Shown here: positions 44,363 to 56,085 of the stretch, in pieces
Layout of the letters: each line of letters starts with the position of its first letter
How positions within the stretch are numbered: position 1 is the stretch's first letter
NCBI GenBank assembly: GCA_036250195.1
Contig: JAVHZZ010000003.1
Coordinates: 55,133,521 to 55,197,520 of the forward strand
Direction of reading: 5' to 3'
Length of the DNA stretch: 64,000 nucleotides
DNA from: Mixophyes australis
Taxonomy: Eukaryota > Chordata > Amphibia > Anura > Limnodynastidae
The notes under the pieces: generated by a model
What the model was told of the DNA's origin: nothing
Seen by the model: only the letters and a program-made list of their open reading frames with translations
Database searches by the model: none
Translations under genes and position numbers: made by a program

Positions 44363-45043
44363 GGGCCTGATTCAGAATAGAACTCAAGCGTAAGCGCAAC
44401 ATGCGATAGAAAAAGATGCATTCATGTGTATGCGTATTTATTCAGAGTTGAAGATGGGTGCAGGTCTGAATGAGTAGCAGATGCATCCGTTTGACAACAG
44501 ACCACTCAGAACCCTTCAGACACTAACGTCCAACTTGTGAACATGTACAAAAACCTTTTATTATATATGTTACTTCCCGACATGTGTACAAAAAATAAAT
44601 ACATTTTGTATCTTTGCTACAACAAGCTCGGCAAATCCCAATCTATGGACGATCAACTAAAGTCTCAATAAGTGTCTGCGAATCAAACTTCTAATTATAA
44701 GTGGTCCTCTAGTTGGGGTGTTTGTCACAATCATCACCCTCTAGTTACACCTGCCCCTGGCCACGCCCATATACAAATGCCTTTTGATCCATATATGAAA
44801 ATACATCTTAGTCTGCAGCCATAAGCAATTGCTCAAACATGTTTTTACTGTACATTGCCTACGCTAGGACGCTCCATCCCTCCCCCATCATACCTGTTCA
44901 GGCATAAGGAGTGGTAAGTGGCAAAAAGTGAGGTCTGCATAGACGCAGTTATGTACATTCACTTTCTGAGTATGCATAGTGCAAAAAAAACACAAAGATA
45001 TGCTATGCAAACGGGCATATGTCTTGCACTGAATCAAGACATT
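44363..45043. mobile_element. Possible decayed relative of the GGGCCTGATTCA element
   Basis: The left end GGGCCTGATTCAGAATAGAA and the right-end phrase CTTGCACTGAATCAAGAC are loosely complementary. The inverted repeat is poor. Confidence 0.3.
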
Positions 45044-45064
45044 AGAGGAATGCTGGGGGGGGGG

Positions 45065-45497
45065 CAGGCCCGGTGCTCCCATTAGGCAAGGTTAGGCACT
45101 TGCCTAGGGCGCCGGGCTCTGGAGGGCGCCACAGAATTGTGAAATACTTTAAAACTGTGCAGCGACTGCTGACCATACCTGTCACGGCCGCCGCACAGCA
45201 TTCAGATGGACGGGGAGGGGGGGAGGAGGCTATTTTGTCACCACCGCCGCCTCTCTGCTCCGTCCCCTCCCCTCCACTTACTAGTGTCAGTGAGTGGAGG
45301 GGAGGAGACGGAGCAGAGAGGCGGCGGTGGTGAGACAAGGTAAGGAGAGGAGGGAGGAGGGAGGAGGGCAGCGATTTTTGCGGGGGGGGGGGGGGGCGGC
45401 GATTTTTGTGGGGGGGGGGGGCGGCGATTTTTGCGGGGGGGGAGGCGCCGCTTTTTTAAAAATGCCTAGAGCGCCGTGGACCCTAGCACCGGTCCTG
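45065..45497. mobile_element. Non-autonomous hAT MITE with long hairpin, 433 bp
   Basis: Ends CAGGCCCGGTGCT and, on the other strand, CAGGACCGGTGCTAGGGTCC. Both sides are runs of ten G, compatible with an 8-bp target copy. The centre is a 40-bp-arm hairpin (45241-45280 and 45291-45330, about 2 mismatches), followed by three GCGATTTTTG plus G-run units (about 45370-45445). Confidence 0.82.
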
Positions 45498-45507
45498 GGG
45501 GGGGGGG

Positions 45508-46895
45508 CATGCTTGTGTTTTAAATAAGAAAATAGAGCAGTCATCCTTATCAACTGAGAAACTTGTGCCTTCCTTCAGTAAAACTAACCTATCTAAAGAT
45601 ACTATTAACTGTAAATAGAAATCATCTCTAGGAGGCTTGCTTAACTTGCTTGTACTTGCAATTTTGTGGTAGGGAATTCATTCTCTGCCTCCCAATGGGG
45701 CAGAAAATGAATGATTTCAAAATAAAAACAAACTGTTTGTGATGTTGCCTCTATGTAACATTCTATACAGACTTTCATTGTCACTTGTTCCTTTAGTGCT
45801 TTTGTTCGACATTTGCTCTGGTGTTTTTCTAATGCTTTATATGTTATGTTACGTTTATTAAAACCTAATCAAGAAATATTTAACAAAAATGTACCAAAAA
45901 AATGATAAACGTGTGTGACATCATATAGTATACGTGCTGTAGAATAATCATGATTTGTACTTTTTTAGCTTTTCTGCAAAAAAACAAACCAAAAAAAAAC
46001 AAGAGATTTTTTTTTGTTTAAAAACAAATGGTTTAAAATCTTAATCTGGTGATTCATAGAAGTGAAATGCTGTTGCTTTGTCATGGCTGAGAACTGGGAC
46101 TAGGTGATGTAATCTTGTGTTGTCTTTAATGCATAATGACAGGATACAGTGTGCCAACTCACAGTACAGCAGCTGAGCTAAGCAACAAATGTTTCTCCAA
46201 TATGTTATCAGTGAACATTTTACTCTGGAGCGAAATGATCTAGACATAACAGCAATTGGCATAAATAACCATCCTAATACAAAATGTTAATCTAATTGTG
46301 CCACATCCCTGGATAACTTTATTCCTGCTTTCTTAACTTATAACATTGTAATTAAAAAATGTAAGTTCTATAATTGTTATAATATTTCACTAAGGATTTT
46401 TTAAAAAAAACATTGGTTTCATTGAAGACTAAAAATGATTGTACTATCACAAAACATCATGTGCAAGATAAAGAAATAAAGAGATATTGAGTAAATACAT
46501 TTTTAGTTAGCTGTTTAGGTGAATGTTACAATTTTTTTTAAAACAACTGCATCGGAAATACCAGTTGGGATATGTGAAAGAGCTACTAATAATTTAATAA
46601 ATGTATTCTTTCAGGGGACATCTGATCTCCTCCCCAGGTATTGAGAGAGTGAGGAATAAAACTCATGGTTTTTCACAGCACCTAATCTGGGGCAACTCCT
46701 GATTAGTCAGCAGCTTGCTAGCTCCCTGGAAGACCCAAAATGTGCCTGGTGAATGGACCCAACCCTTCTCTCTCCATTTATAACCCTATGGACCCTAATA
46801 CCAGCCTCTGCTACAGCACACTCTTTGGGAAGCTCATTCCTAAATGCAAACAATCTCCCTGGGGTTTCAAAACACAAATGACAGAAATCGTGTTT

Positions 46896-46900
<5 letters not shown>
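45508..46900. other. No recognisable gene
   Basis: AT-rich unique sequence. Only short unsupported frames. Confidence 0.4.

Positions 46901-46945
<45 letters not shown>
46901..46945. repeat. (TA)n microsatellite
   Basis: About 22 uninterrupted TA units. Confidence 0.97.
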
Positions 46946-46947
<2 letters not shown>

Positions 46948-47407
46948 TATTTATCACTTTCTCAGTGCTTCTGTCACAAAAAAAATATTCAAAAGTTTCA
47001 GGATCTCAACAGGACTGAAGGTAAAGTTGTAACAGCGGAATGGCAATATCCCTGCACATCTAATAAAAGAGAAAACTAACTTTCACTCAACTACAAATAG
47101 ATTATCAAACCTATCATGCTCTGTCATGGTATGATAACTTTTACCTATATATAGTTATTAATATTTTATTTTTTTAAAACAACTAATATCTCTTTCTTTA
47201 AACCCAGCAGTCTTAAGTTATACATTGCTCCCTATTTGCACTGTTAGCTTAAAACTGTTCAGAACTGGAGAGTGGTGTTATAAATAGGGTGACATAATAA
47301 TGGAAATAACAATTTTAAATCTAGTTTTCTGCTCAAAATGTAGCTGCTGATAATGACAAAAGAGGCCATAAGCCGAACGCACTTAAAATCATCAGTTTAA
47401 GTGAATG
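46946..47407. other. No recognisable feature
   Basis: AT-rich unique sequence. Confidence 0.4.
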
Positions 47408-48060
47408 TCATGCACTTACCGACTCAGGGTTAAGTCTCCTACATCCCTAGCCTATAAGATCCACAGGGAGGGTCCCAGGCTTCCCTCTATATTTATGCTG
47501 GGTCTTTTGTTTCCTGCACTGAATACCTCTCTCCCACCCTGCTACAGTAATGATTGCATTGCATTCTTGTATTGTTAACCATATTTCTTTCCCTGTGAAA
47601 GAGGAGGCACCATTGGCCGGGAGAGCATTGCAGTCAGCGACTAATTAATACGGTGCTGCCGCTGATTGGCCACGGGTGACTGCCCCTTTCAAAGCAACCT
47701 GACTCTTGGTCCTTTTGTGTAGAGGATCCCGTGACCTGCTTTCCATGGGCACGTCATCGTCTAGTTCAGAAGGGGAGTAGTCACTTTGTCGCCAGATTTA
47801 GCACCGGACAATCATAAAGGATTATATCCTGGGACCAGTGTAATGGCAATCTGACATTCCACTGTATGGTTTAGTGATTAGTTTTAGCTGACAGTGTAGC
47901 TCTCGCCACAACCATATATATTTCATTATGTTTTAATAAACTGTGACCTTTTTATAAATTTTAACTTGTGTCCATGTGGCTATTATGATGTTAAAATACT
48001 AATTTGAATCTGAACATACAAAGGAGGTTTGGGTGCTTGAAAGAGACATCAACACTATGC
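47408..48060 (+). mobile_element. LTR-like dispersed repeat, member 4
   Basis: It has TGTCATGCACTTACCGACTCAG at the start, CTATATTTATGCTGGG as TATA region, GCATTGCAGTCAGCGACTAA shared with the 29-kb member, TTTTAATAAACTGTGACC as polyadenylation region, and ends near GACATCAACA. Its closest relative is 28850-29440 in opposite orientation. Confidence 0.55.
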
Positions 48061-49284
48061 AGTTTAAAAATGAAGTGGAAATTGTAAAGGGGGCACAATA
48101 TTAATTCATTCATTTGGTATAGCAAATCTGACAAAAAATAATGGTATCAATACATGTCCCACTTACTTTTACCCTGCAGATTAGATACTTTTCAATGTTT
48201 TCCCAGCAACTTTCTCTTACCTCTCTGGTCTCCTTCTATTATTTATCTATAGCATTGCTGGATTTTATCTTCCACCTAGGCTCTCCCCTTAGTGGATGGC
48301 TCATTCTCTTGTCACTACTTTTAGCCACTCTTAATACTTGCCATCTACACATATAACATATACATATAACCAAACCCCAGACCATTATAGAACTATCTGT
48401 GCATTCCAGCAGGTCATGAGTTGAAATGCTTCCAGCACCTCTGCAGCGGGTCCTGCAATCAAGAACACTTTTAATCTGATTGAGCCTGACACTCCCTGCC
48501 AGATCGTTTTCTATAATCTGTCTAGAGTGTATTGTCCTGATTTTTTCCTGGCCCATTGCGAATGGTGTGATCCTTGCCTATTTTGGATGTCTACCTGCCC
48601 AGTGACTTCTGCTGGCTCTAAATATTTCTCATGTGACTATTTTCTTGGACTTTTCAGCTGTTATTCACAGCCAGTAGCTCTAATTTTCTATTATTTATGT
48701 TTTCCACATTCCTTTGTGATTTTCATGCTCTGTCTCCTTACGTTCTTGTTTTTTTTCTGATATTTATTTCCCATTTTATTGACATTTTCTGTTGTGTCAG
48801 AGCTTACAGCTACATCCTTGCACCTCTACAAACTTACAAAACCCAGATTCACATAACAAATACAAATATATAATTACACATAAAGAAACAAACTGCCATG
48901 AGAAAATGGATTTAAGAGTTAAGATCCTCCAACATGCTTTGTGTGAGCACATAGCAAAATAATGCCTCTATTTTGGATAAATCAACAATGTTACAATAAT
49001 ATTTAAAAAGTCAAATTAAAAAACACATAAAGAAAATGGAATTATGACCCACATAAAAGAGCCGATCTTTGTCTCATTATAACCAAGTGGAAAGACCTTG
49101 TTACTATCTAGAAAATTTTAAATGATTTAAAATGCTCTAAATTCAACAAAATCTTGGGGTCTACTCAATGATATAATTTCAAGGGTAGTAGGGGTCTTCT
49201 CAGCTTACTAGGTCCATGTAGCTACAACTTGAGGTGTTCTGATGTCCAGCTTCACTCTTCAGTAAGCATTAAGCTTAATGAGCC
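48061..49284. other. No recognisable gene
   Basis: 48530-48770 is T/C-rich and may be old retroelement sequence. Nothing firmer. Confidence 0.35.
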
Positions 49285-49289
49285 CTTGC

Positions 49290-50335
49290 TGTCACGATAT
49301 GCCTCTGGCTGCAGTTCTGCATCTCTTCCCTAGAGGCTGCTGTGCTGTCCCTGATCCTGCCTATGAAGGGTTAAGCTCTCATTGTTGGATCCAGATCATG
49401 CTCACCTGTCTCTGGCCTGTAAAAGACTGTCTCTCCCAGCAATTTGGGCCAGTTCATCAATTGTTTTTGATGCTGGTTCCTCAGAGTAACTCCTATGTTC
49501 TGATCCTGACTAACTTTTTGGTATTGACTCCTGCTTATCCCTCTGTTTTAACTTCGGTCATTCTTTCTCCCTGGTATCGTTGTGGATCTTCTGGCTTTTG
49601 ACCCCTGACTTGTCTGACCATCCTTTTGTCTAATTCTCTCGTGAGTCCTCCAGTGCCACATGCCTCCTGGTTAAAATGCTACCTGTGCCTGCAGAGCATC
49701 CTTACCACCTGATATCCAGCTTTCAAACTTCCCTGGTTACCTGGACATCTATACTATCTGTGGCAGCAGAATATCGCTCCTACCTGGTAATCCAGTCTCT
49801 TGCCTGCACTTCGCCTGTAATATCTACAATCCACTGTTTAACTTGGATAACCAGAGTCTCCCGCTCCACAAATTGTTTGGCAATCCAAACACTCAATATC
49901 TGCAATCCTCTGTTTATTTGGGAAAACCAGAGTCTCCTGCTTTTCTGATTTATCTGGCAAACCAGACATTGAGTATCTCCAATCCCCAGTATAATTTGGA
50001 AAACCGGAGTCTTCAGCTTTTCTGCTTTATCTGGCAAACCAAACATCCAGTATTTCCAGTCCACAGTATAACTTGGAAAATCAGAGTCTCCAGCTTCCCA
50101 GCCTAACCTATTTACTCATTGTAACCCATACCTGCAGATTTATTGTTGGGCCAGTTATCCAGTACTCCTGTCTCTTAGCTACCTGGGATCCTGTTTTCAC
50201 TGTTTCTATGGACCTGAGTTATTTGCTTTATCATTTACTGCATCTCAGTTTTACCTGTATGACTTTTGTTTAAAATAAACCACTTTGTTCCATTTCACAT
50301 TACTCTTTGTGGTATTCATATTAGGAATCCTGACA
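49290..50335 (+). mobile_element. Solo LTR, Gypsy-type, 1,046 bp
   Basis: It starts TGTCACGATATGCC and ends AGGAATCCTGACA, so the 5-bp inverted ends TGTCA/TGACA are intact. CTTGC (49285-49289) and CCTGC (50336-50340) look like a 5-bp target copy with one change. TTTAAAATAAACC near the end is a polyadenylation signal. No internal retroelement genes are present on either side, so it is solo. The superfamily call is from LTR style. Confidence 0.75.
49790..50095. repeat. Tandem repeat, about 76 bp, four units, inside the LTR
   Basis: AACCAGAGTCTCC-like blocks recur at about 49849, 49925, 50002 and 50077, each preceded by CCACAGTATAACTTGGA-like sequence. Confidence 0.88.
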
Positions 50336-50340
50336 CCTGC

Positions 50341-50736
50341 TATGTGACACCATAAGTGACATGAAGCTCCAACGGGCACAAGAACAGTAATCTTGGGCTC
50401 CAAAATGAAATTCTGCTCTGAAGGAATAAGGGAAATTCCTGTTTGAGCCAGATATAAAGAGCAGAATGTTGTTGCGGACGGTGCATATCATGCAAGAGTA
50501 GAGCAGGGGAAAGAGTCCAAGAAACCTTGGGGGCTCTTTCAAAATATTTTCAAGGAGCTCCCAAAGTTCTTGGTAAGCCCTTGGGCTTACTTCTATGTTG
50601 TGATACACAATGTCCTGAAGATGGCACCAAAATCACTTTTACTAGTGTTTTATAAAACTATGTGAATGTAGGTCTAATTGGGAAATAGTAGTATCTCCTG
50701 CAACATTTACAGAGAGGTAAGAATTTTACTTAGCCA
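50341..50736. other. No recognisable feature
   Basis: Unique sequence between the LTR and a SINE. Confidence 0.4.
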
Positions 50737-51062
50737 CATCATCATCATCAGCTTTTATATAGCACCACTAATTCCACAGTGCTGTACAGAGAACTCACTC
50801 ATGTCAGTCCCTGCCCCATTAGAGCTTACAATCTATATTCTCTAGCATACACACACACAGACAGACTAGGGTCAATTTGGTAGCAGTCAAATAACCTACT
50901 AGTATATTTTTGGAGTGTGGGAGGAAACCAAAGAAACCAGAGGGAACTCACGCAAACTCAGCGAGAACAAACTCCACACAGATAAGGCCACAGTTAAGAA
51001 TTGAATTCATGACTACAGTGCTGTGAGGTAGAAGTGCAAACCACTAAGCCACCATGCTGCCT
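50737..51062 (-). mobile_element. tRNA-headed SINE, near full length
   Basis: The reverse complement matches 26608-26927 over head, core (GTGTGGAGTTTGTTCTCGCT..) and GCGCTATATAAA-like tail, with more divergence and a (GAT)n tail at its left end. Confidence 0.9.
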
Positions 51063-51629
51063 CCTAAAGAGGATACCTACTGTATCTAGGTGAAGTGTGC
51101 CATCTTTCTCATCGTGCACTCCTCTTGCGCCAAGTCTTACACTCATAAGTAGTGACTCTTGTTTAATTTCCTATTTTATTTTTAAAACTTATTTGTGCAA
51201 CCTATTTTGTATGTCATGTTATTCACTGTTTTGTAACTAAGCCTTGGAAATATTTTTGTATTAAATACATTTAATCTAGCGTATTCTCCGTGATTCTTTG
51301 TGAATTTACGAAGCCAAGTAAGGCTCATGCTACATGTGTATGTAATTTAGGTGTGAAACATTAATAAGTGGTTTTGGTAAACGCAAATACGCCATAGTAA
51401 ATTCTTTGTGTGGCAGAAAAGGTATATTCATTGGTAAGTGACTAAAGTGACTCCAGTCACGGCCAGCTGTTTAGACTGCTGTATCTAAACAGGCTAAGCG
51501 TTCATGACAAACTGGTCACATGGACTTGACTGGGGACAGTCATTTCATATTTTATTACCTGTACCAAGGATTGTGATCCAGCAATACAGAAGGCTCCTTT
51601 ACTAACATTACAGTAAGTTAAGGTGCAAC
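51063..51629. other. No recognisable feature
   Basis: AT-rich unique sequence. Confidence 0.4.
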
Positions 51630-51783
51630 AATCATCATCATCATCATCACCATTTATTTATATAGCGCCACTAATTCCGCAGCGCTGTACAGAGAACTCA
51701 CTCACATCAGTCCCTGCCCCACTGGGACTTACAGTCTAAATTCCCTAACACACACACACACACACACAGACACACACACAGAC
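51630..51783 (-). mobile_element. SINE, 3' half only
   Basis: Reverse complement of the L2-like tail (TATAGCGCCACTAATTCCGC, AGCGCTGTACAGAG) up to a (CA)n run. Head and core are absent, as in 5'-truncated insertion. Confidence 0.85.
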
Positions 51784-52854
51784 TATGCACTAAACCACAA
51801 CAACCAATCAGCCACTTAATTGTGTAACTTGCACTAAACAGATAAAAGTTAATTGTCCATTAATTGCTAGTATTCAGTGCAAATTGTGCACCTAAAAGCA
51901 ATGTTAGTAACTAAGCCCTATAGTGTCACTTAAGTAATGCATTGGGGTTGCTTGAATCTTTTTTTTTTATGCATACATCTTTTGCTAAAATTTAAAAGGA
52001 AATCTGGGGTGGTGATTTTAGTGTATAAATATATTCTCAAAAAACTATTTACAAATATGTTACATACTTTCTATGCATGCATCTTTTTACTTTCTCAGTA
52101 ACAAATATATATTCACTAATGGGTAACTGTTCACACCTAACATCATCAATCAACACATTTTTAATGAAAGAAATGTGAAAGGAGAAGTATCTGCTGTTTA
52201 AAAGCCCATGCATAATCTCATTTTAGAATAATTTTCATGGTATGTTAACAGGCTTTGCAATCTAACAAATATTAAAAATTTAGTAAAACATATTTCAATG
52301 GGATTTTACTTTGAGATAAAGTTTTGTGAATGCTAAGATTCTGGGGACTGTAAATACAGTAATATTGCATTGCTTTTGCTCAGGTGCTGTATGCTGGAGG
52401 ATAATGAATAGGAAAGCAAAATCGATAGGAAATGTTTTGTAAGTTGCAAGTAGAAAGACATCCACAGTGTATGCTGCTATTGGCTAATAATAAAAGCTTT
52501 GACAAATATAGTACCAGTAAGACTAACCAAAGCAAATGTTTGATTGATTACCATTAGTTAGCAAGTTTTGATATTATACATTTCTGTACTTTAGAGTCAT
52601 CTAATAATTTGGCAAATTCTGAATCTGCTATAGACTTGGGAGAAAAATAGTAACTCTTCTTATTGTAGGAATCAATATTTTCTAAAGTTTAATAGGTTAC
52701 TACAATGTGACAGAACAAGCAATAGAGTAATTAGTAACACTGACAAGCTTTCTGTCACTCTGCCATCTTTACATTCATCTCTTTTTATCGTATCATATAA
52801 TGCAGTATTCATTTGAAACAAAATGCAGAAAAGGTTATTTTCTTAATGTTACAC
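51784..52854. other. Unique sequence with candidate conserved block (about 52170-52640)
   Basis: No frame or repeat. 52480-52580 has GCTATTGGCTAATAATAAAAGC and TTGATTGATTACCATTAGTTAGC, resembling CCAAT and homeodomain sites. Confidence 0.3.
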
Positions 52855-53600
52855 ACTTTTAGTCAGGGACATAACTAGTTTTTTGGGACCCATTGGAAAA
52901 TTTTATAAAGGCCCTATGTTCACCAATGTAAAATAGTGTTTCATTCATCTCTTTTATTTTCAACCAATTATTACCATACACCCACCACCTAGGGGTGTGG
53001 GAAGAGCGCTATATCTGTCAACATGGGGCTGGATACCCATAGGGAGGGGGGCCTGCATTTTTTTGGTGGACCCCAAATCCCTATGGAATTCAGCTCTGTG
53101 CTGACCAGCCTGGGACTGGTTGGCATCATCGCAGGGGGACCCCACACTACGAGTTCCCCTGTTGTAATGCCGCCAGCTATGGTTGGCTAAGCCTAGGTCT
53201 GGTGGGAGGAGAATCGAGGGGACCTCAAGCTGTTGTCCCCAAAATTTTCCTCCGACCAGCACTAGGTTGGCGTCACTAGGGTTTAGATGACTGGGAAGGG
53301 GGAACATGCTTTTTTAAAATGTATTTTTTTATTTGTAATACCGTTTACTGCCAGTGGCTCCAGCAACTGTACAGCTGCTGGACCCACTGGCATTGCTAAT
53401 TTAATGTTGGTATTGTGACTGCTGGCATTTTCACTGTCGGCAATCACAATGTCTGTATTTTGTCAGTGTTGACCAAATTGAAATACCTGCATTTAGCCTG
53501 ATGGCATTTTCAGGTCGGCAGGATAAGTGTCTGTATTTCCTCTGTTAAAAATATGGCTACCACCAGTCCACCTGTACTCACCAACAGTCAGAGAAACATG
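52855..53600. repeat. DNA-element remnant with palindrome
   Basis: CAGGGACATAACTAG at 52864 looks like a hAT-type end, but no partner end was found. 53349-53392 is a palindrome (TGCCAGTGGCTCCAGCA..CTGGACCCACTGGCA). Phrases such as CCAGCACTAGGTTGGCGTCA recall 54790-54830. Confidence 0.45.
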
Positions 53601-54453
53601 AAAGACGATCAGTCAAAGAAAAAAATAGCTATTGCGCTTGTTTGAACTTCTGATCACCAGGTAGTTTCTGAGTGCCAAGACATGACATCAAATACAGTCT
53701 GATGAAGTAATAGACAATTAAACATAATTTCTTAGGACATCATTTTTAGCCACATTTTGCCACAAGAACAGCTTTGTTTTTATGGCCTTGAAGTTAGATC
53801 TCGGTCACTCAACAACTTTCACCATTTGATTCTTTTGTTATTCCCATGCTGCTTTGTTCATGTGATTGAGGTAGTTGTGAAGCTAAAATGAATTATCTGC
53901 CAAGAGAGTAGTGTCTGAAGCAAATACTGTGGTATAGTCTGAAAAACAACAAAACGGCATGATGATTCCACATCCATTTTACAAATAGTTTTCTTTGGGC
54001 ATGTGAAGTCTTAGATTTGTGCCAAACATAGCACTTTGAACTTTAGCCAGATAACTAGATATTGATCTCCTCTGACTTCAAAACCTACTTCCAAAATTGT
54101 AACTGGATTACTCTCATGCTGTCGTGTAAACTATAGATGACTTTAAGATTAGTCTTTGGGAGTATTGTCTTTTTCTTGCCACCATCATATACAGGTCAAA
54201 AATATTAGTGTATTGATTAAATAGATCTATAAATTAGAGATCTAGAGATGAATTTCCCTTTGAGGAACAGAGAGGAGATGCTAAAAAAAAAATGGGAATA
54301 GGAAAAGAGAAGAAACTTGCTTATATTAATTAAATGGTTAATAAAAGCTTCTGTATGTTTCCTTTCATACTCGTATTTGCTGCCATAAATAAACCATAGT
54401 TCAAATATGTGAATACACAACCTTCTAGTGTCATCGAAACATTAATGACATTG
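53601..54453. other. No recognisable gene
   Basis: AT-rich unique sequence. Confidence 0.4.
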
Positions 54454-56085
54454 AGGACCTGATTAATCAAGGCATGCATTCTGAGTGCAACCCGCTCACC
54501 TATCTAGAGTCTACATGCTCCCAACTTCATCAAGCCACGGATCTCAAGATCCGTGCCCTGTTGAATTTATGTGCAAGGCTGCTGTCCTCTACTACACAGG
54601 ATGTTTCAGGAATGTACAGGTGGCATTAGATCTGCCTGAACCCCTGACTATATACAGTGTAGTGCAAATAAAGAATTTAAAAAAACTGTGTGGGCCCCCC
54701 TCCTAATGATAATAACCCAGTGCTACCAGCCAAGTTTTGGTTTCCGCGAAATTTGGGGGGGGGGGAGGCGTGGGATTCCCCCACCCACCCAATTTCACTA
54801 AAACCAGCACTAGGCAAGCCAGCTGGGGCTGGTGGCTCTATAGCAGGGGAACCCAAAGCAGGGAGTCCCCCTTCCATAATGACAAACCAGCCCCAGGCTG
54901 TTCAGCACTGGAAATCCCTAGTGAGTAAACCAGCCCCAGGCTGTTCAGCACTGGGTTGAAATTCCTAGGATGTGTGGTCCACAAAAAAATGTGCTGACCC
55001 ACCCTCTTGGGAGATCCAACTCTGTGCTGAAAGCACTAGGGATCTTCCAACACCAATGGGCTGTGGGTTTTGGGTAATAAAATGTGCTAAAAACTAGAAA
55101 ACACCATTTTACTTTGTAGATCTAAAAGTCCCAGCCTGCCATTAACAGTCAGGGCATGCTGGTGCTTGAAGAGCTACAAGCACCTGCATACCCATGGTAG
55201 CCAGGGAATGCTGGCACTAGGAGAACCACAAATGCCAGGATGCCCTGACACTCAGGATCCGTTGAGCCATCTAGTTCCACAAAGTAAAATTAAAATAAAC
55301 CACACTTCTCTTTACAACCACATTGCTTTAATAAAAATAAAAAACCCTCACTAAAATGTAAATAAATCAGACACCTTTTGATTACCACGTATTTTATTAA
55401 AAATAATAAATCCACATATACTTAACATCTGATGTATTCATCTGTAATAGATCCAATTTCGTAAACTTTTAATCCAACTGACTTGAAACCATAAAAAAAA
55501 CATAATATTCACAGGTCCCCTAATTGTCCCAAAAAATATCCATCAAGGTCCTGGAGTTGTCCGTAAAAAAACAAAACAAAAACAAATTATATTCCAAAGG
55601 TTGTTGAAAATAATCTTTTTTTATTCTTTCATGAAGTCAAAATAATCCTCAGATTACTGAATGTCAAAAAAATAAACCATTAAACAAGACAACGTTAAAC
55701 TATAATCTTCTATGGAAGATCATTTGGCGCAGACTGAAATGCTGTAATGAGAAACCATCCAGGTTATAAATAGACCTTGCATCTGTTAATATTTCATTCT
55801 GCGCAGTTAATCTTTCAAAGAAGATCATTGTTTAGCGTCATCTTGTTTAATGGTTTAATCTTTTGCCATAGCACTTGCTACGGCCGTGGCTTCGTGCGCT
55901 CGAGTGTGGCATGTCCACACTGCAAATTGACTACGGGGGAATGTCCCTTCCCCACCCAGGTCACTCCTCAAAATTGGACAGTGTAGTAAGTACTTTTTCC
56001 GTGCACTGTTGCATGAAAAATGGGCTGCATTACCATCCGTATCTGCTCAAATTAAGCAGATACAGGCCTTGATTAATCAGGCCCT
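54454..56085. mobile_element. Inverted-repeat DNA element, about 1.63 kb
   Basis: AGGACCTGATTAATCAAGGC on the left and, on the other strand, AGGGCCTGATTAATCAAGGC on the right. The interior is GC-rich near 54690-55080 with a repeated CCAGCCCCAGGCTGTTCAGC (54888 and 54930), and AT-rich after 55260. No transposase frame, so non-autonomous. The ends resemble the GGGCCTGATTCATTAAGG elements. Confidence 0.65.

Noticed and set aside
45042..45553. Pro/Gly-rich frames of 77-98 codons
   Set aside because: They lie wholly in the G/C-rich hAT MITE and its hairpin.
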